From the NCBI GenBank assembly GCA_000381605.1, contig KB906754.1, positions 1,199,147 through 1,263,146 on the forward strand: a stretch of 64,000 nucleotides of DNA, read 5' to 3'. This DNA is from Acidobacteriaceae bacterium KBS 89. GTDB taxonomy: Bacteria; Acidobacteriota; Terriglobia; Terriglobales; Acidobacteriaceae. This document shows positions 26,338-35,900 of the stretch, piece by piece. Both the position numbers and the translations under genes were made by a program. Below the pieces are notes generated by a model. The model saw nothing but the letters and a program-made list of their open reading frames with translations, ran no database searches and was not told the DNA's origin. The first letter of the stretch is position 1; each line of letters starts with the position of its first letter.

Positions 26338-28728
26338 ATGGCAACATCCACACCCACCAGGCCCACCTTCAAGCCCTTCGTCCCCGCCACCGAGACCCGC
26401 CCCGAACTCACCACCCGCGCCCTCGTCCTCGGAGGCCTCTTCGGCGTCCTCTTCGGAGCCGTCACCGTCTACGTCGGCCTCCGCGCCGGACTCACCGTTG
26501 CCGCCTCTATCCCTATCTCCGTCCTCTCCATCTCCATCCTCCGCGCCTTCGGCAAAGCCAGCATCCTCGAAAACAACATCGTCCAAAGTACAGGCAACGC
26601 CGGCCAGTCCATCGCCTCCGGCGTAATCTTTACCCTTCCCGCGCTTATCTTTTTAGGATTCGACCTCGAGTCCTCGCGCATCTTCGCACTAGCCCTCTTC
26701 GGTGGCTGGCTCGGCGTCCTCTTCATGATCCCCCTCCGCCGCCAGCTCATCGTCGAAGAACACGACACCCTCGTCTATCCCGAAGGCACGGCCTGCGCCG
26801 ACGTCCTCATCGCCGGAGAACGCGGCGGCAGCTTCGCCTCCCGCGTCTTCCTCGGCCTCGGCCTCGGCGGCCTCTACACCCTCTTCCAGAACGACAACCT
26901 CTTCGCCCTCTGGCCCGCCACCCCCAACCGCGACTTCGACATCGGCCCCCAGCATCTCCTCAAAGGCGCCGCCATCCGCGCCGACTGCACCTCGGAGTAC
27001 CTCGGCGTCGGCTACATCATCGGCATCCGCGTCGCCGCCATCATGCTCGCCGGCGGAGTCTTCTCCTGGCTCGTCCTCATGCCCGCCATCTACTTCTTCG
27101 GCTCGCACCTCTCCACCCCGCTCTACCCCGGCACTGTCCTCATCACACAGATGTCGCCCTCCGATCTCTGGCGGACCTACGTCCGCCCCATGGGAGCAGG
27201 AGCAGTCGCCGCCGCCGGACTCATCACGCTCCTCCGCACTCTCCCTACCATCGTCGGCGCACTTACCCAGGGCTTCAAAAAAACCGGAACTGGAAAATCA
27301 ACCGCGACCCAGCCCTCGCGCATCGAGCACGACCTCCCGCCCATCGTCGTCTTCGGCGGCTCACTGCTCCTCGTCGTCCTGATGGTTCTCTTCCTCGAGT
27401 TCAAACCCATCCCCGGCGCTCAGGTGAGCCTTTTCGCCAACATCGCCGCCGCTCTCCTCGTCGTCGTCTTCGGTTTCCTGTTCGTCACCGTCTCCGCACG
27501 CATCGTCGGGATCGTCGGCAGCTCTGCCTCGCCTGTCTCCGGCATGACCATCGCCACCCTCATGGCCACCGCCGCCATCTTCCTCGTCAAAGGCTGGACC
27601 GCCCCCGCCTTCGGAGCCCTCGCCATCACCATCGGCGGAGTCGTCTGCATCGCCGCCTCGAACGCCGGCGACACGAGCCAGGATTTAAAGACCGGCTACC
27701 TCATCGGCGCAACGCCATGGAAGCAGCAGATCGCCATCATGATCGGAGTCATCGTCTCCATCTTCTCCATCGGCGCCACGCTCAACGCGATGAACAAAGG
27801 CCTCGAATCCTTTCAGCGCCTCGCCAAACCCATCGTCTTCTCCCTCGACCATCTCCCCGACGGCGTCCAGAACAACGGCAACTTCACCCAGGACCGCATC
27901 ACCCTCACCGGCCATCGGAACGAAGACTCAGGCGTCGCAAAAGAAGAACTCACAAACACGAAGCAATACATCCTCCTCAACGCCATCGGCTCCACCACCC
28001 TCGAAGACGGCAAGTACCTCTACAATCCCGCGACCGGCGAAATCGAAGTCCAGTGGATCCAGGGAATCGGCAGCGAAAAAGCCGCCGCTCCACAGGGCCG
28101 ACTGATGGCCACCGTCATCAACGGCATCCTCTCTCGCAAACTACCCTGGACACTCGTGCTGCTCGGCGTCGCCATCGTGTTCGTAGTCGAACTCCTCGGC
28201 GTCCGTTCCCTTACCTTCGCGGTGGGTGCCTACCTCAGCATCGCCACTACTCTCGCCATCTTCGTCGGAGGAGTTGTGCGTTGGTTGGTCGACTACGTCA
28301 TGCATCGCCACGTCGCACGCCAGGCACAGATCGACCACGACGCCTCTCTCGCGCTCTGGCACTCCGACCGCGAAACATGGCTCGCCCAGCATCCTAATTT
28401 CGATCCCACGGATCCCACACACGCCGACCCCAACGGCCGCCCCCTCTTCAGCGCCATCACCGCCCGCGACGTGACACTCGAATCCGAAGTCTCACCCGGC
28501 AGCCTCTACGCCTCGGGTCTCATCGCAGCCGGCGGAATCGTCGGCCTCCTCGGCGTCTGCATCCGTCTGCTCGAAGGCCTCTCCGAACAGCGTGGAGGGC
28601 ACTGGCAGTTCTGGCGCTTCAGCGACCACAACCCTCTCCACCAGGACTGGGTCAGCGTCATCATGTTCGCCCTCCTCGCCTTCTCCCTTTACCACTTCGC
28701 CAGAAAGCCTCTGAACACCGAAGGCTGA
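26338..28728 (+). CDS. OPT-family oligopeptide transporter
   Basis: The 796-residue integral membrane protein has many hydrophobic spans and family signatures: TTRALVLGGLFGVLFGAVTVYVGLRAGLTVAAS-like start (26410-26510), IVQSTGNAGQSIASGV, and the EGTACADVL segment. OPT proteins are proton-coupled importers of small peptides or metal chelates. GGGGAG eight bases upstream supports the start. Codons are strongly C-ending. It is monocistronic as far as I can see. Confidence 0.92.
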   Translation: MATSTPTRPTFKPFVPATETRPELTTRALVLGGLFGVLFGAVTVYVGLRAGLTVAASIPISVLSISILRAFGKASILENNIVQSTGNAGQSIASGVIFTLPALIFLGFDLESSRIFALALFGGWLGVLFMIPLRRQLIVEEHDTLVYPEGTACADVLIAGERGGSFASRVFLGLGLGGLYTLFQNDNLFALWPATPNRDFDIGPQHLLKGAAIRADCTSEYLGVGYIIGIRVAAIMLAGGVFSWLVLMPAIYFFGSHLSTPLYPGTVLITQMSPSDLWRTYVRPMGAGAVAAAGLITLLRTLPTIVGALTQGFKKTGTGKSTATQPSRIEHDLPPIVVFGGSLLLVVLMVLFLEFKPIPGAQVSLFANIAAALLVVVFGFLFVTVSARIVGIVGSSASPVSGMTIATLMATAAIFLVKGWTAPAFGALAITIGGVVCIAASNAGDTSQDLKTGYLIGATPWKQQIAIMIGVIVSIFSIGATLNAMNKGLESFQRLAKPIVFSLDHLPDGVQNNGNFTQDRITLTGHRNEDSGVAKEELTNTKQYILLNAIGSTTLEDGKYLYNPATGEIEVQWIQGIGSEKAAAPQGRLMATVINGILSRKLPWTLVLLGVAIVFVVELLGVRSLTFAVGAYLSIATTLAIFVGGVVRWLVDYVMHRHVARQAQIDHDASLALWHSDRETWLAQHPNFDPTDPTHADPNGRPLFSAITARDVTLESEVSPGSLYASGLIAAGGIVGLLGVCIRLLEGLSEQRGGHWQFWRFSDHNPLHQDWVSVIMFALLAFSLYHFARKPLNTEG

Positions 28729-28803
28729 TCCTGGCCTTTGCGTGCAGAAAGATCGGTTGGATAGACTCTCATTCATAATGCGTTTCTTTGAGATAGCAGC
28801 CCG

Positions 28804-29274
28804 ATGAGCAATGTCTTGGTACTGTTTCAAACAGATACAGAACACACCGAACAACTCGCGCTCGCCGTAGGCGTTGGTGCAGTGGAGGCAGAGGCGAGCA
28901 TCCGTCTAAGACGACTGGCGGCTCCCGGCGCTGCGGAGGTAGCCCACAAGGGCTATGGCAAGCTGCAAGCAGCCGACCTGCTCTGGGCCGACACAGTAGT
29001 CGTAGGACTGGAGTCACCTACGCCAAGGCCCGAAGAGTTGGACACTCTGCTTTCCCTGCTGAGGGAGGCCGGCCCAGGCAAACTCAGCGAGAAGAAGGCA
29101 TGGACGTTTAGCCCAGACGGCTACCCCGCCAGCAAGTCCGACTCGCAGAACCTCGTCGAGTCGGCAATGCAAGTTGCCGGAATGGTGGTACTTCCTATGG
29201 AGAGCCTCAGCGCGGCGACGGGGGAAGATCTTATCGGCCGAATGAAAGCGTCTGGACGACTGTCCATCAGCTAA
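28804..29274 (+). CDS. Flavodoxin-like protein
   Basis: The 156-residue protein opens with VLVLFQTDTEHTEQLALAV, a variant of the phosphate-binding loop of flavodoxins and WrbA, and has LLWADTVVVGLESPTPRPEE, the second flavin-contact strand. It ends with an amphipathic helix. The consensus T/S-x-T-G-x-T loop is imperfect, so flavin binding is not certain. Codon choice is more neutral here than in the OPT gene upstream. Confidence 0.6.
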   Translation: MSNVLVLFQTDTEHTEQLALAVGVGAVEAEASIRLRRLAAPGAAEVAHKGYGKLQAADLLWADTVVVGLESPTPRPEELDTLLSLLREAGPGKLSEKKAWTFSPDGYPASKSDSQNLVESAMQVAGMVVLPMESLSAATGEDLIGRMKASGRLSIS

Positions 29275-29359
29275 CTCTCTGTAAATACGTCCCCCTCCAG
29301 CGCGAAACCTCGGCTCGAAACCCCGGATTCCCCGACCCGACGAGAATCTTTTTGAATCT

Positions 29360-29377
29360 TATTTCGATGTCGAGATA
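29360..29377. promoter_or_regulatory. Candidate MarR operator
   Basis: TATTTCGA-TG-TCGAGATA is an 18-bp inverted repeat with one mismatch, ending 21 bases before the marR-like ATG at 29399. The position suits autorepression and control of the following pirin and YceI genes. Confidence 0.55.
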
Positions 29378-29398
29378 TCTTATGTCGTAGGAGCTAGC

Positions 29399-29899
29399 AT
29401 GGCGGACACGATCAACGATAAACAGAACATATCAGCGCCACGGCTCTGGTTGGTTCTGGCCCGGGCCTACGGCTCGATGGTGAATTACATCGAAGGTGCC
29501 ATCACTGCGCAGGGGCTCGGACTAAGCGACTTTATGGTGCTAGAGGTCCTTCTTCACAAGGGACCCCTGACGATATCGGCGATTGGACAAAAAATATTGC
29601 TGGCCAGCGCGTCGATGACCTCAGCGATCGACCGGTTAGAGAAGCGGGATCTGGTGCGGCGCAAATCTTGCGACTCCGATCGGCGAATTCGGTTCGTAGA
29701 ACTTACCGATTGCGGAAAGGCGTTTATCGAAGAGATTTACGCTCGGCACGAGAAGGACCTGGAGGCGGTCATCGGCGAACTTCGTGACGAAGAACGGCGA
29801 GTGATCTACGAAGGACTTAAAAAAATCGGACTCGCGGCAAAGGTCGCGGTTCCGACCCAGAAGTGTGAAGCAGCGGCAAAGCATGACACTTCAGCCTGA
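29399..29899 (+). CDS. MarR-family transcriptional regulator
   Basis: The 166-residue protein has the MarR winged helix: LTISAIGQKILLASASMTSAIDRLEKRDLVRRKSCDSDRR-type core (29570-29690) with the DxRx basic wing, flanked by dimerisation helices. TAGGAG precedes the ATG. The palindrome at 29360-29377 is a likely binding site. The next genes, pirin (35 bases on) and YceI, are the targets often found beside such regulators, which sense oxidants or phenolics. The effector here is unknown. Confidence 0.88.
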   Translation: MADTINDKQNISAPRLWLVLARAYGSMVNYIEGAITAQGLGLSDFMVLEVLLHKGPLTISAIGQKILLASASMTSAIDRLEKRDLVRRKSCDSDRRIRFVELTDCGKAFIEEIYARHEKDLEAVIGELRDEERRVIYEGLKKIGLAAKVAVPTQKCEAAAKHDTSA

Positions 29900-29934
29900 G
29901 CGCTCGGCTGAAGGAAGAAAGGAAAGGAAGCATC

Positions 29935-30639
29935 ATGTTAACTGTTCGCAAGAGTAACGAAAGAGGCCACGCCGACCACGGTTGGCTCGATTCGCACCAC
30001 ACGTTTTCGTTTGCCAACTATCACGACCCCAAACACATGGGCTATCGCTCGCTGCGCGTTATCAACGAAGACCGCGTAGCAGAGGGACGCGGCTTTGGAG
30101 CGCACGCCCACCGCGACATGGAGATCCTGAGCTACGTACTGAAGGGCAAACTCGCCCACAAGGACAGCATGGGACACACCAAGGTCCTCGGGCCGAACGA
30201 GATCCAGAAGATGTCGGCCGGCAGCGGTGTCGTACACAGCGAGTTCAACGGTTCTGAGACCGAGCCTGTACACTTCCTGCAGATCTGGATTGAGCCGAAG
30301 AGCCGCGGAACAACGCCCAGCTACGAGCAGCTCAAATTCGAGCCGGCAGAGATGCTGGACCGCTTCAAGCTGCTGGCTTCGCCGGAAAAAGTCGCCGGCG
30401 CAGCGACGATCAACCAGGACGCAACTGTCTCGGTTGCCGAGCTGACCCCGGGCAAGCAGCTTTCGTATCCCCTGGGCGGCAAGCGCCACGCATGGCTTCA
30501 CGTGATCGACGGTGAGGTGACTGTGAACGGCAAATCGCTGTACACCGGCGATGCAGTCGCCGTCGACCAGGAGGAAAAGCTCGACGTCGTTGCGCAAGGC
30601 ACAGCCAATAGCGAAATACTGCTGTTCGACCTCGCGTAA
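29935..30639 (+). CDS. Pirin-family bicupin (quercetinase-like)
   Basis: The 234-residue protein has the pirin N-terminal signature (DHGWLDSHHTFSFANYHDP), metal ligands in GAHAHRDMEILSYVLKG and GSGVVHSEFN, and a second, degenerate cupin. Pirins of the YhhW kind oxidise quercetin or act as redox-sensing cofactors in the cytosol. AAGGAAG precedes the start. It is probably cotranscribed with the MarR gene. Confidence 0.9.
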   Translation: MLTVRKSNERGHADHGWLDSHHTFSFANYHDPKHMGYRSLRVINEDRVAEGRGFGAHAHRDMEILSYVLKGKLAHKDSMGHTKVLGPNEIQKMSAGSGVVHSEFNGSETEPVHFLQIWIEPKSRGTTPSYEQLKFEPAEMLDRFKLLASPEKVAGAATINQDATVSVAELTPGKQLSYPLGGKRHAWLHVIDGEVTVNGKSLYTGDAVAVDQEEKLDVVAQGTANSEILLFDLA

Positions 30640-30750
30640 GAGCACCGCAAGTTTGAATCAAATGCAACGGTGACCGGCACACAATCGCACAGTGCCGGTC
30701 ATCACAACAAGGATTTCTCACCGCAGGCTTTCAATCAAGGAGACCACCCT

Positions 30751-31329
30751 ATGAACCGACGCATCTTTACTGCAGCTCTCTCCGCCCTGCTCCTAACCGG
30801 AGTCAGTGCGTTCGCCCAAAACTCAACCTGGACTATCGACAAGAACCACGCCCAGACCAACTTTCAGATTCGCCACATGGGAGTCAGCACAGTTCGCGGC
30901 TCCATCAGCGGCGTGACCGGCACGATCGTGTGGGATCAGAAGGACCCAAGCAAGTCGAGTGTCGAGGCCACGATCGATACAAACACCGTGAATACGAATA
31001 ATTCGGGGCGGGACACCGACTTGAAGTCGGATAAATATTTCAATGTCGCGAAGTATCCGACCATGACGTTTAAGTCCACTTCCGTGACCAACGCTAATGG
31101 CAAGCTACAGGTCGTCGGGGACCTGACGCTGGCGGGTGTGACCAAGAGCGTCACCCTGGATGTGGACGGACCCACTCCTCCGCAGAAGGGGATGGGCGGC
31201 AAGCAGGTCATCGGCCTCTCTGCCACTGGAATGGTGAAGCGCAGCGACTTCAACTTCGCGCCTAAAATGCCGACTATGGCTCTTGGCGACGAGGTTAAGA
31301 TCACGATCGACGTCGAAGCCAATCAGTAA
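30751..31329 (+). CDS. YceI-family periplasmic lipid-binding protein
   Basis: The 192-residue protein starts at the ATG 30751, preceded by AAGGAGA; a signal peptide follows (FTAALSALLLTGVSAFAQ). The YceI lipocalin-like barrel is clear: TWTIDKNHAQTNFQIRHMG, then SVEATIDTNTVNTNNSGRD, and LTLAGVTKSVTLDV. The family binds isoprenoids or amphiphiles in the periplasm. Probable third gene of the MarR-pirin unit, 111 bases after pirin, with a good terminator downstream. Confidence 0.92.
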   Translation: MNRRIFTAALSALLLTGVSAFAQNSTWTIDKNHAQTNFQIRHMGVSTVRGSISGVTGTIVWDQKDPSKSSVEATIDTNTVNTNNSGRDTDLKSDKYFNVAKYPTMTFKSTSVTNANGKLQVVGDLTLAGVTKSVTLDVDGPTPPQKGMGGKQVIGLSATGMVKRSDFNFAPKMPTMALGDEVKITIDVEANQ

Positions 31330-31346
31330 ATCAAGGAAAGTGTGCT

Positions 31347-31389
31347 CTGCCTTTTGTGGAGCCTCGCAGAAGGCAGGCTGTTCTTTTTA
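31347..31389 (+). terminator. Rho-independent terminator after the YceI gene
   Basis: CTGCCTT (31347-31353) pairs perfectly with AAGGCAG (31370-31376), and the inner bases extend the stem by several pairs including G-U. A T-rich run (GTTCTTTTT) follows. It closes the MarR/pirin/YceI group. Confidence 0.75.
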
Positions 31390-31782
31390 ACCCCGGCTCA
31401 ACTCCTCATCACGCTTTTCTATCTCAGCGGAGGCGTCCGGCTTGATCCCGCGAAGTATCTCCAGCAACTTCGCGGGATCAAACGATTCCAGTAGGTAGTC
31501 AGCCTCCGGACATCCTTTAAAACCCGGCGCTGCGATAACAACGACAGGCAGTTTTGGTTGGAGCAATTTGATCTGATGGGCCACCTGATCGCAGGTAATA
31601 TCCTCGAGTCCGCCATCAAGAACGACGCCGCTGACGGCAGGAAATCTCGCTATCATTTCCATCGCCTCTTTGCCGCTATAGGCCGTCAGAACGTTGAACT
31701 TTGCTGTTTCAATCACAAGTTTGCGGGTCGAGATGCTTCCCGGAAACTCCCGGTCAATGACGAGAAAGCAGGGCCTGTTCAT
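31387..31782 (-). CDS. Stand-alone, degenerate receiver-domain protein
   Basis: The 131-residue protein from the ATG at 31782 has the CheY-like order: MNRPCFLVIDREF (acidic pair D10/E12), phospho-acceptor-like D56 in GVVLDGG, and a last helix DPAKLLEILRGI. The usual Lys of the ...K-P-F motif is replaced in YLLESFDP, so normal phosphorylation chemistry may be lost. There is no output domain. It sits between YceI and LysR on the minus strand and may work as a phosphate-independent partner. Confidence 0.65.
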   Translation of the reverse strand: MNRPCFLVIDREFPGSISTRKLVIETAKFNVLTAYSGKEAMEMIARFPAVSGVVLDGGLEDITCDQVAHQIKLLQPKLPVVVIAAPGFKGCPEADYLLESFDPAKLLEILRGIKPDASAEIEKRDEELSRG

Positions 31783-31828
31783 GGAGAGCATTAGACACCA
31801 AATCACTGAAGTCTAGTGCAGGCGGCCA

Positions 31829-31853
31829 ATAAAATTGGGCCCGAACGGGCCCA
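31829..31853 (-). terminator. Terminator-like hairpin after the LysR gene
   Basis: TGGGCCC-gaac-GGGCCCA is a perfect 7-bp stem with a four-base loop. On the minus strand it is followed by ATTTTATT. It lies 12 bases from the LysR stop and can also insulate the receiver gene. Confidence 0.7.
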
Positions 31854-31864
31854 TAGAGTTGTGG

Positions 31865-32773
31865 TCAGTTCCCGCTGCTGCGCTGAATGCGGTCCTTGTT
31901 TTCTCGAACCAGCCGCAGGAAATCCTGGACAATCGGTCCTTCATTCTCCGGGCTCCACGCGACCGCCAGACCCATGTATAAATTCTGCGGAACCAACGGA
32001 GAGATGACCACGCCCGGCGGACGTAGATAACGGACGCCGGAGGGAACCAGCGCGACGCCTTCTCCGGACTCGACCAGCGTTAGCACTCCAGACCATGTCG
32101 CCGATGTGTTAACGATATTCGGCGAAAACCCTGCAGCAGAACAAAGAGCAACGATGCCATCGAAGAGCGCGGGCGTCATCTGGCGATCGCAGAGGACAAA
32201 CCGCTCTGAGATCAGACCATCGATCGAGATTGGTCTTCCCGCCAGAGGATGATCGCGCGGCAGAACGACGACGATGGGGTCGCGATACAGCAGCTCTGCG
32301 CGCAAGGTGCGATCGAAAGGTGGCTCAAGAGGGCGCGCGAAGGCGATGTCAATCTTGCCGTTCGTGAGCGCCTCCATCTGCTCCGGAGTACGCATCTCGT
32401 AGAGCGAGAGTTTGATGTCTGGGTGGAGTTTGCGATAGTCGCGGATGATTCGCGCAAAAAATGCTCCAGCGCCCCAGAGAAAGAACCCGATACTCAGCGA
32501 GCCTATCTGGCCGAGCAGCGACCGATTGGTAATTTCGACGGCCCGGTCGGCAGAAAGCAGTGTCTTGCGCGCCTCGGCAAGAAACAGCTGGCCATGAGGG
32601 GTCAGGCGTGTCCGCCCCGCAGTGCGGTTGATCAGGGCTCCGCCCACCTCGCGCTCAAGATCGGCAATCTGTTCGCTGATTGCGGACTGCGAGACATGAA
32701 GCTGGCGTCCGGCTTCGCTGAAAGTGCCATAGTCTGCGACCGCGCAGAAGTAGCGCAAGTGCCTCAGCTCCAT
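31865..32773 (-). CDS. LysR-family transcriptional regulator
   Basis: The 302-residue protein has the N-terminal winged helix (MELRHLRYFCAVADYGTFSEAGRQLHVSQSAISEQI region) and a two-lobed effector domain (LSIGFFLWGAGAFF..., VVVLPRDHPLAGRPI, LCDRQMTPALFDGIV). It is divergent from the RND efflux operon with a shared 127-base promoter region containing a palindrome (32793-32815), so it very probably controls that operon. Effector unknown. Confidence 0.9.
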   Translation of the reverse strand: MELRHLRYFCAVADYGTFSEAGRQLHVSQSAISEQIADLEREVGGALINRTAGRTRLTPHGQLFLAEARKTLLSADRAVEITNRSLLGQIGSLSIGFFLWGAGAFFARIIRDYRKLHPDIKLSLYEMRTPEQMEALTNGKIDIAFARPLEPPFDRTLRAELLYRDPIVVVLPRDHPLAGRPISIDGLISERFVLCDRQMTPALFDGIVALCSAAGFSPNIVNTSATWSGVLTLVESGEGVALVPSGVRYLRPPGVVISPLVPQNLYMGLAVAWSPENEGPIVQDFLRLVRENKDRIQRSSGN

Positions 32774-32792
32774 GTTTCCTACTCCCGCATCA

Positions 32793-32815
32793 GTCTATCG
32801 GTTAATCCGATGGAC
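32793..32815. promoter_or_regulatory. Candidate LysR operator in the divergent promoter
   Basis: The halves GTCtATCGG and CCGATgGAC surround TTAAT, a 23-bp dyad with one mismatch. It contains the T-N11-A spacing typical of LysR sites and lies 20 bases upstream of the LysR start and 86 bases before the RND pump ATG. Confidence 0.6.
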
Positions 32816-32900
32816 GTTCCCGGAAATACCTGTGAAACATTCAAGTGGCGAGAAATGTCTTACTCTATACAGAGAATCCCCCAAGCGGAAGAGGCATCGG

Positions 32901-35900
32901 ATGTGGATCGTAAAAGTAGCCCTGACCCGGCCTTACACGTTCATCGTGCTGGCGATCCTAATTTTGATTGCGGCACCTGTGGTGATTCTGCGTACGCCGA
33001 CGGACATCTTCCCAAACATCGATATCCCCGTCATCTCAATCGCGTGGCAGTACACCGGCCTGAATCCCGAAGAGCTCGAAGGACGCCTGACAACGCCATA
33101 CGAAAAGACGCTGACAACCCTGGTCGACAACATTGAGCACACCGAATCGACCACCATCGCGGGAGTGGTCGTCGTCAAGATCTATCTGCAGCCTGGTGCA
33201 AGCCTCGACACGGCAAATGCGCAGGTCTCTTCTTCCTCGCAATTCGTTCTGAAAAGCCTGCCGCCGGGTATCCTGCCGCCGCAGATCATCGAATTCAGCG
33301 CCTCGACGGTACCGATTCTTCAACTCGGACTCTCTGGCCGGGGGTTATCAGAACAACAGCTAAATGACCTGGGGCTGAACTTCATTCGGCCGCAGTTGGT
33401 CACCGTTCCGGGTGCAGTCGTTCCCAACGTGTACGGCGGTAAGCAACGTTCCATCATGTTGAACCTCAATCCGAAGATGCTGCAGGCGAAGGGACTCTCG
33501 CCGATCGACGTTTTGAACGCAATGGGTTCGCAAAATATCGTTCTGCCGGGCGGCACAGCGAAGATCGGACAGAACGAGTACGACATCCACATCAACGCCG
33601 CGCCAATCACAATCGCGGGAATCGCTAACCTGCCGATTCGCCAGGTAAACGGAACGACAATCTACATGCACGACGTCGCAACCGTTAGCGACGGGAACAT
33701 CCCACAAACCAATATCGTTCGACAGGACGGCCACCGCGGCGTTCTGGTCACTATTCTGAAGTCCGGAAATGCCTCAACTCTATCGGTGGTCGGCGGTATC
33801 CGCGCCCTGCTGCCCCGAATCGAATCAACCGTGTCTTCGGATCTCCGAATCAGGCCTATCGGCGATCAGTCGGTCTTCGTCCGTGCGTCGATCGCTGGCG
33901 TCGTCCGCGAAGCCGTGATCGCCGCAATGTTGACCGGCTTGATGATTCTCTTGTTCCTCGGCAGTTGGCGCAGCACGATCATCATTGCTGTCTCGATTCC
34001 CCTATCGATTCTCTCGTCAATCATTGTGCTTGGAATGATTGGACAGACCATCAACATCATGACCCTTGGCGGCCTTGCGCTTGCCGTCGGCATCCTGGTG
34101 GACGACGCGACCGTTACGATTGAGAATATCGAACGCTTTCTTGAAGAGGGCCACACCCTCTACGACGCGATCCTCGAAGGCGCGGCTCAGATATCGGTGC
34201 CCGCCCTGGTCTCGACCCTCTGCATCTGCATCGTGTTTCTGCCGATGTTCTTTCTCAGCGGCGTCTCCCGCTATCTTTTTGTGCCATTGGCCGAAGCCGT
34301 GGTCTTCGCCATGTTGGCTTCGTACGTTCTTTCGCGAACACTGGTCCCAACGCTCGCGATGTATCTGTTGAAGAGACACGACCATAACGCAGCTCCCTCC
34401 CGCAATCTGCTTGCCCGTTTTCAACGCGGGTTTGAACGTCGCTTCGAGCAGGTGCGCAGCAGCTACGTGGGGGTGCTCAGACGTCTCGTGGCCAAGCGGG
34501 CTATCTTCGTTCCCGTCTTCCTGCTTCTCTGCCTCTGCGTGTTTTTGCTGGTTCCTTTCCTAGGACAGAACTTCTTTCCCGGCAGCGACACGGGTTCCTT
34601 CATCCTTCACCTCCGCGCCAAGAGTGGCACTCGCATTGAAGAGACAGCAAAACTCTGCGATCTCGTCGAACAGAATATTCGCAAGACTGTTCCTGCCGGA
34701 GAGCTAGACAACATCCTCGACAACATCGGACTGCCTTACAGCTCCCTGAACCTGCAACACGCCACCTCAGGTCTGATCGGACCTGGCGACGCCGATATCC
34801 TCGTCTCACTCAAGCACGAGCACCATGCAACGGACGACTACGTGGCAGATCTGCGCAAGAGTCTGCCCCGCGACTTTCCCGGCGTCACCTTTTATTTTCT
34901 GCCGTCGGATATCGTCACCCAGATCCTCAACTTTGGCCTCCCATCTCCGATCGATGTGCAGTTCGAGACCTCGGACATCGAAGGGACACGGAAGATCGCG
35001 GGCACTCTGTTGGAGCAGTTGCGCCGGGTACCCGGCCTCGTGGACCTGCGCATACAACAGCCAGCCGACTACCCGGTGCTCAACATCGATGTAGATCGCA
35101 CTAAGGCGCTACAGGGCGGCTATTCGTTGCGCGACGTAGGCGGCAGCTTGCAGAACCTGTTGAGCGGCAGTTCGCAGCTTTCGCCGTTGTTCTTCCTCAA
35201 CTACAAAAACGGCGTCAACTACAGCATCGTAGCCCAGGCGCCACAATACGAAATTCAGTCACTCAACGATCTTCAAAACGTGCCGCTCTCGTCACCCAAC
35301 AGCAAGCAGCCTGAAATCCTGGCCGATGTGGCCAACATCAGCCGAAGCACCGAGATGCAGGTCATCAATCACTACAACATTCGCCGTACGCTTGATATCT
35401 ACGGCGCAATACAGGGTCGTGACCTCGGCGCGGTCAGCAGAGCGATCGACAAGATCGTGGCAGCTAACGAGCCATCACTTCCCCGTGGAACCTTCGTGCA
35501 CGTCCGCGGCCAGATTGAGACGATGAAGAACTCGTATCTCGGACTGATCGCCGGTCTCGCCTTCGCTATCGTGCTCGTCTACCTGCTGATTGTGGTTAAC
35601 TTTCAGTCATGGCTTGATCCTTTCATCATCATCACGGCGCTCCCCGCAGCGCTGGCTGGCATTGTGCTCTTTCTCTTCGCCACACGCACCACCCTCAGCG
35701 TCCCTGCTCTAATGGGTGCGATCATGTGTATGGGCGTCGCCACGGCAAACAGCATTCTTGTCGTGTCCTTCGCGAAAGAACGCCTGCTGGACCACGGAGA
35801 CGCCGTCATGGCGGCAATCGAGGCAGGCGCAATACGCTTCCGGCCAGTCTGCATGACGGCACTGGCAATGATCATCGGTATGGTTCCGATGGCGCTGGGT

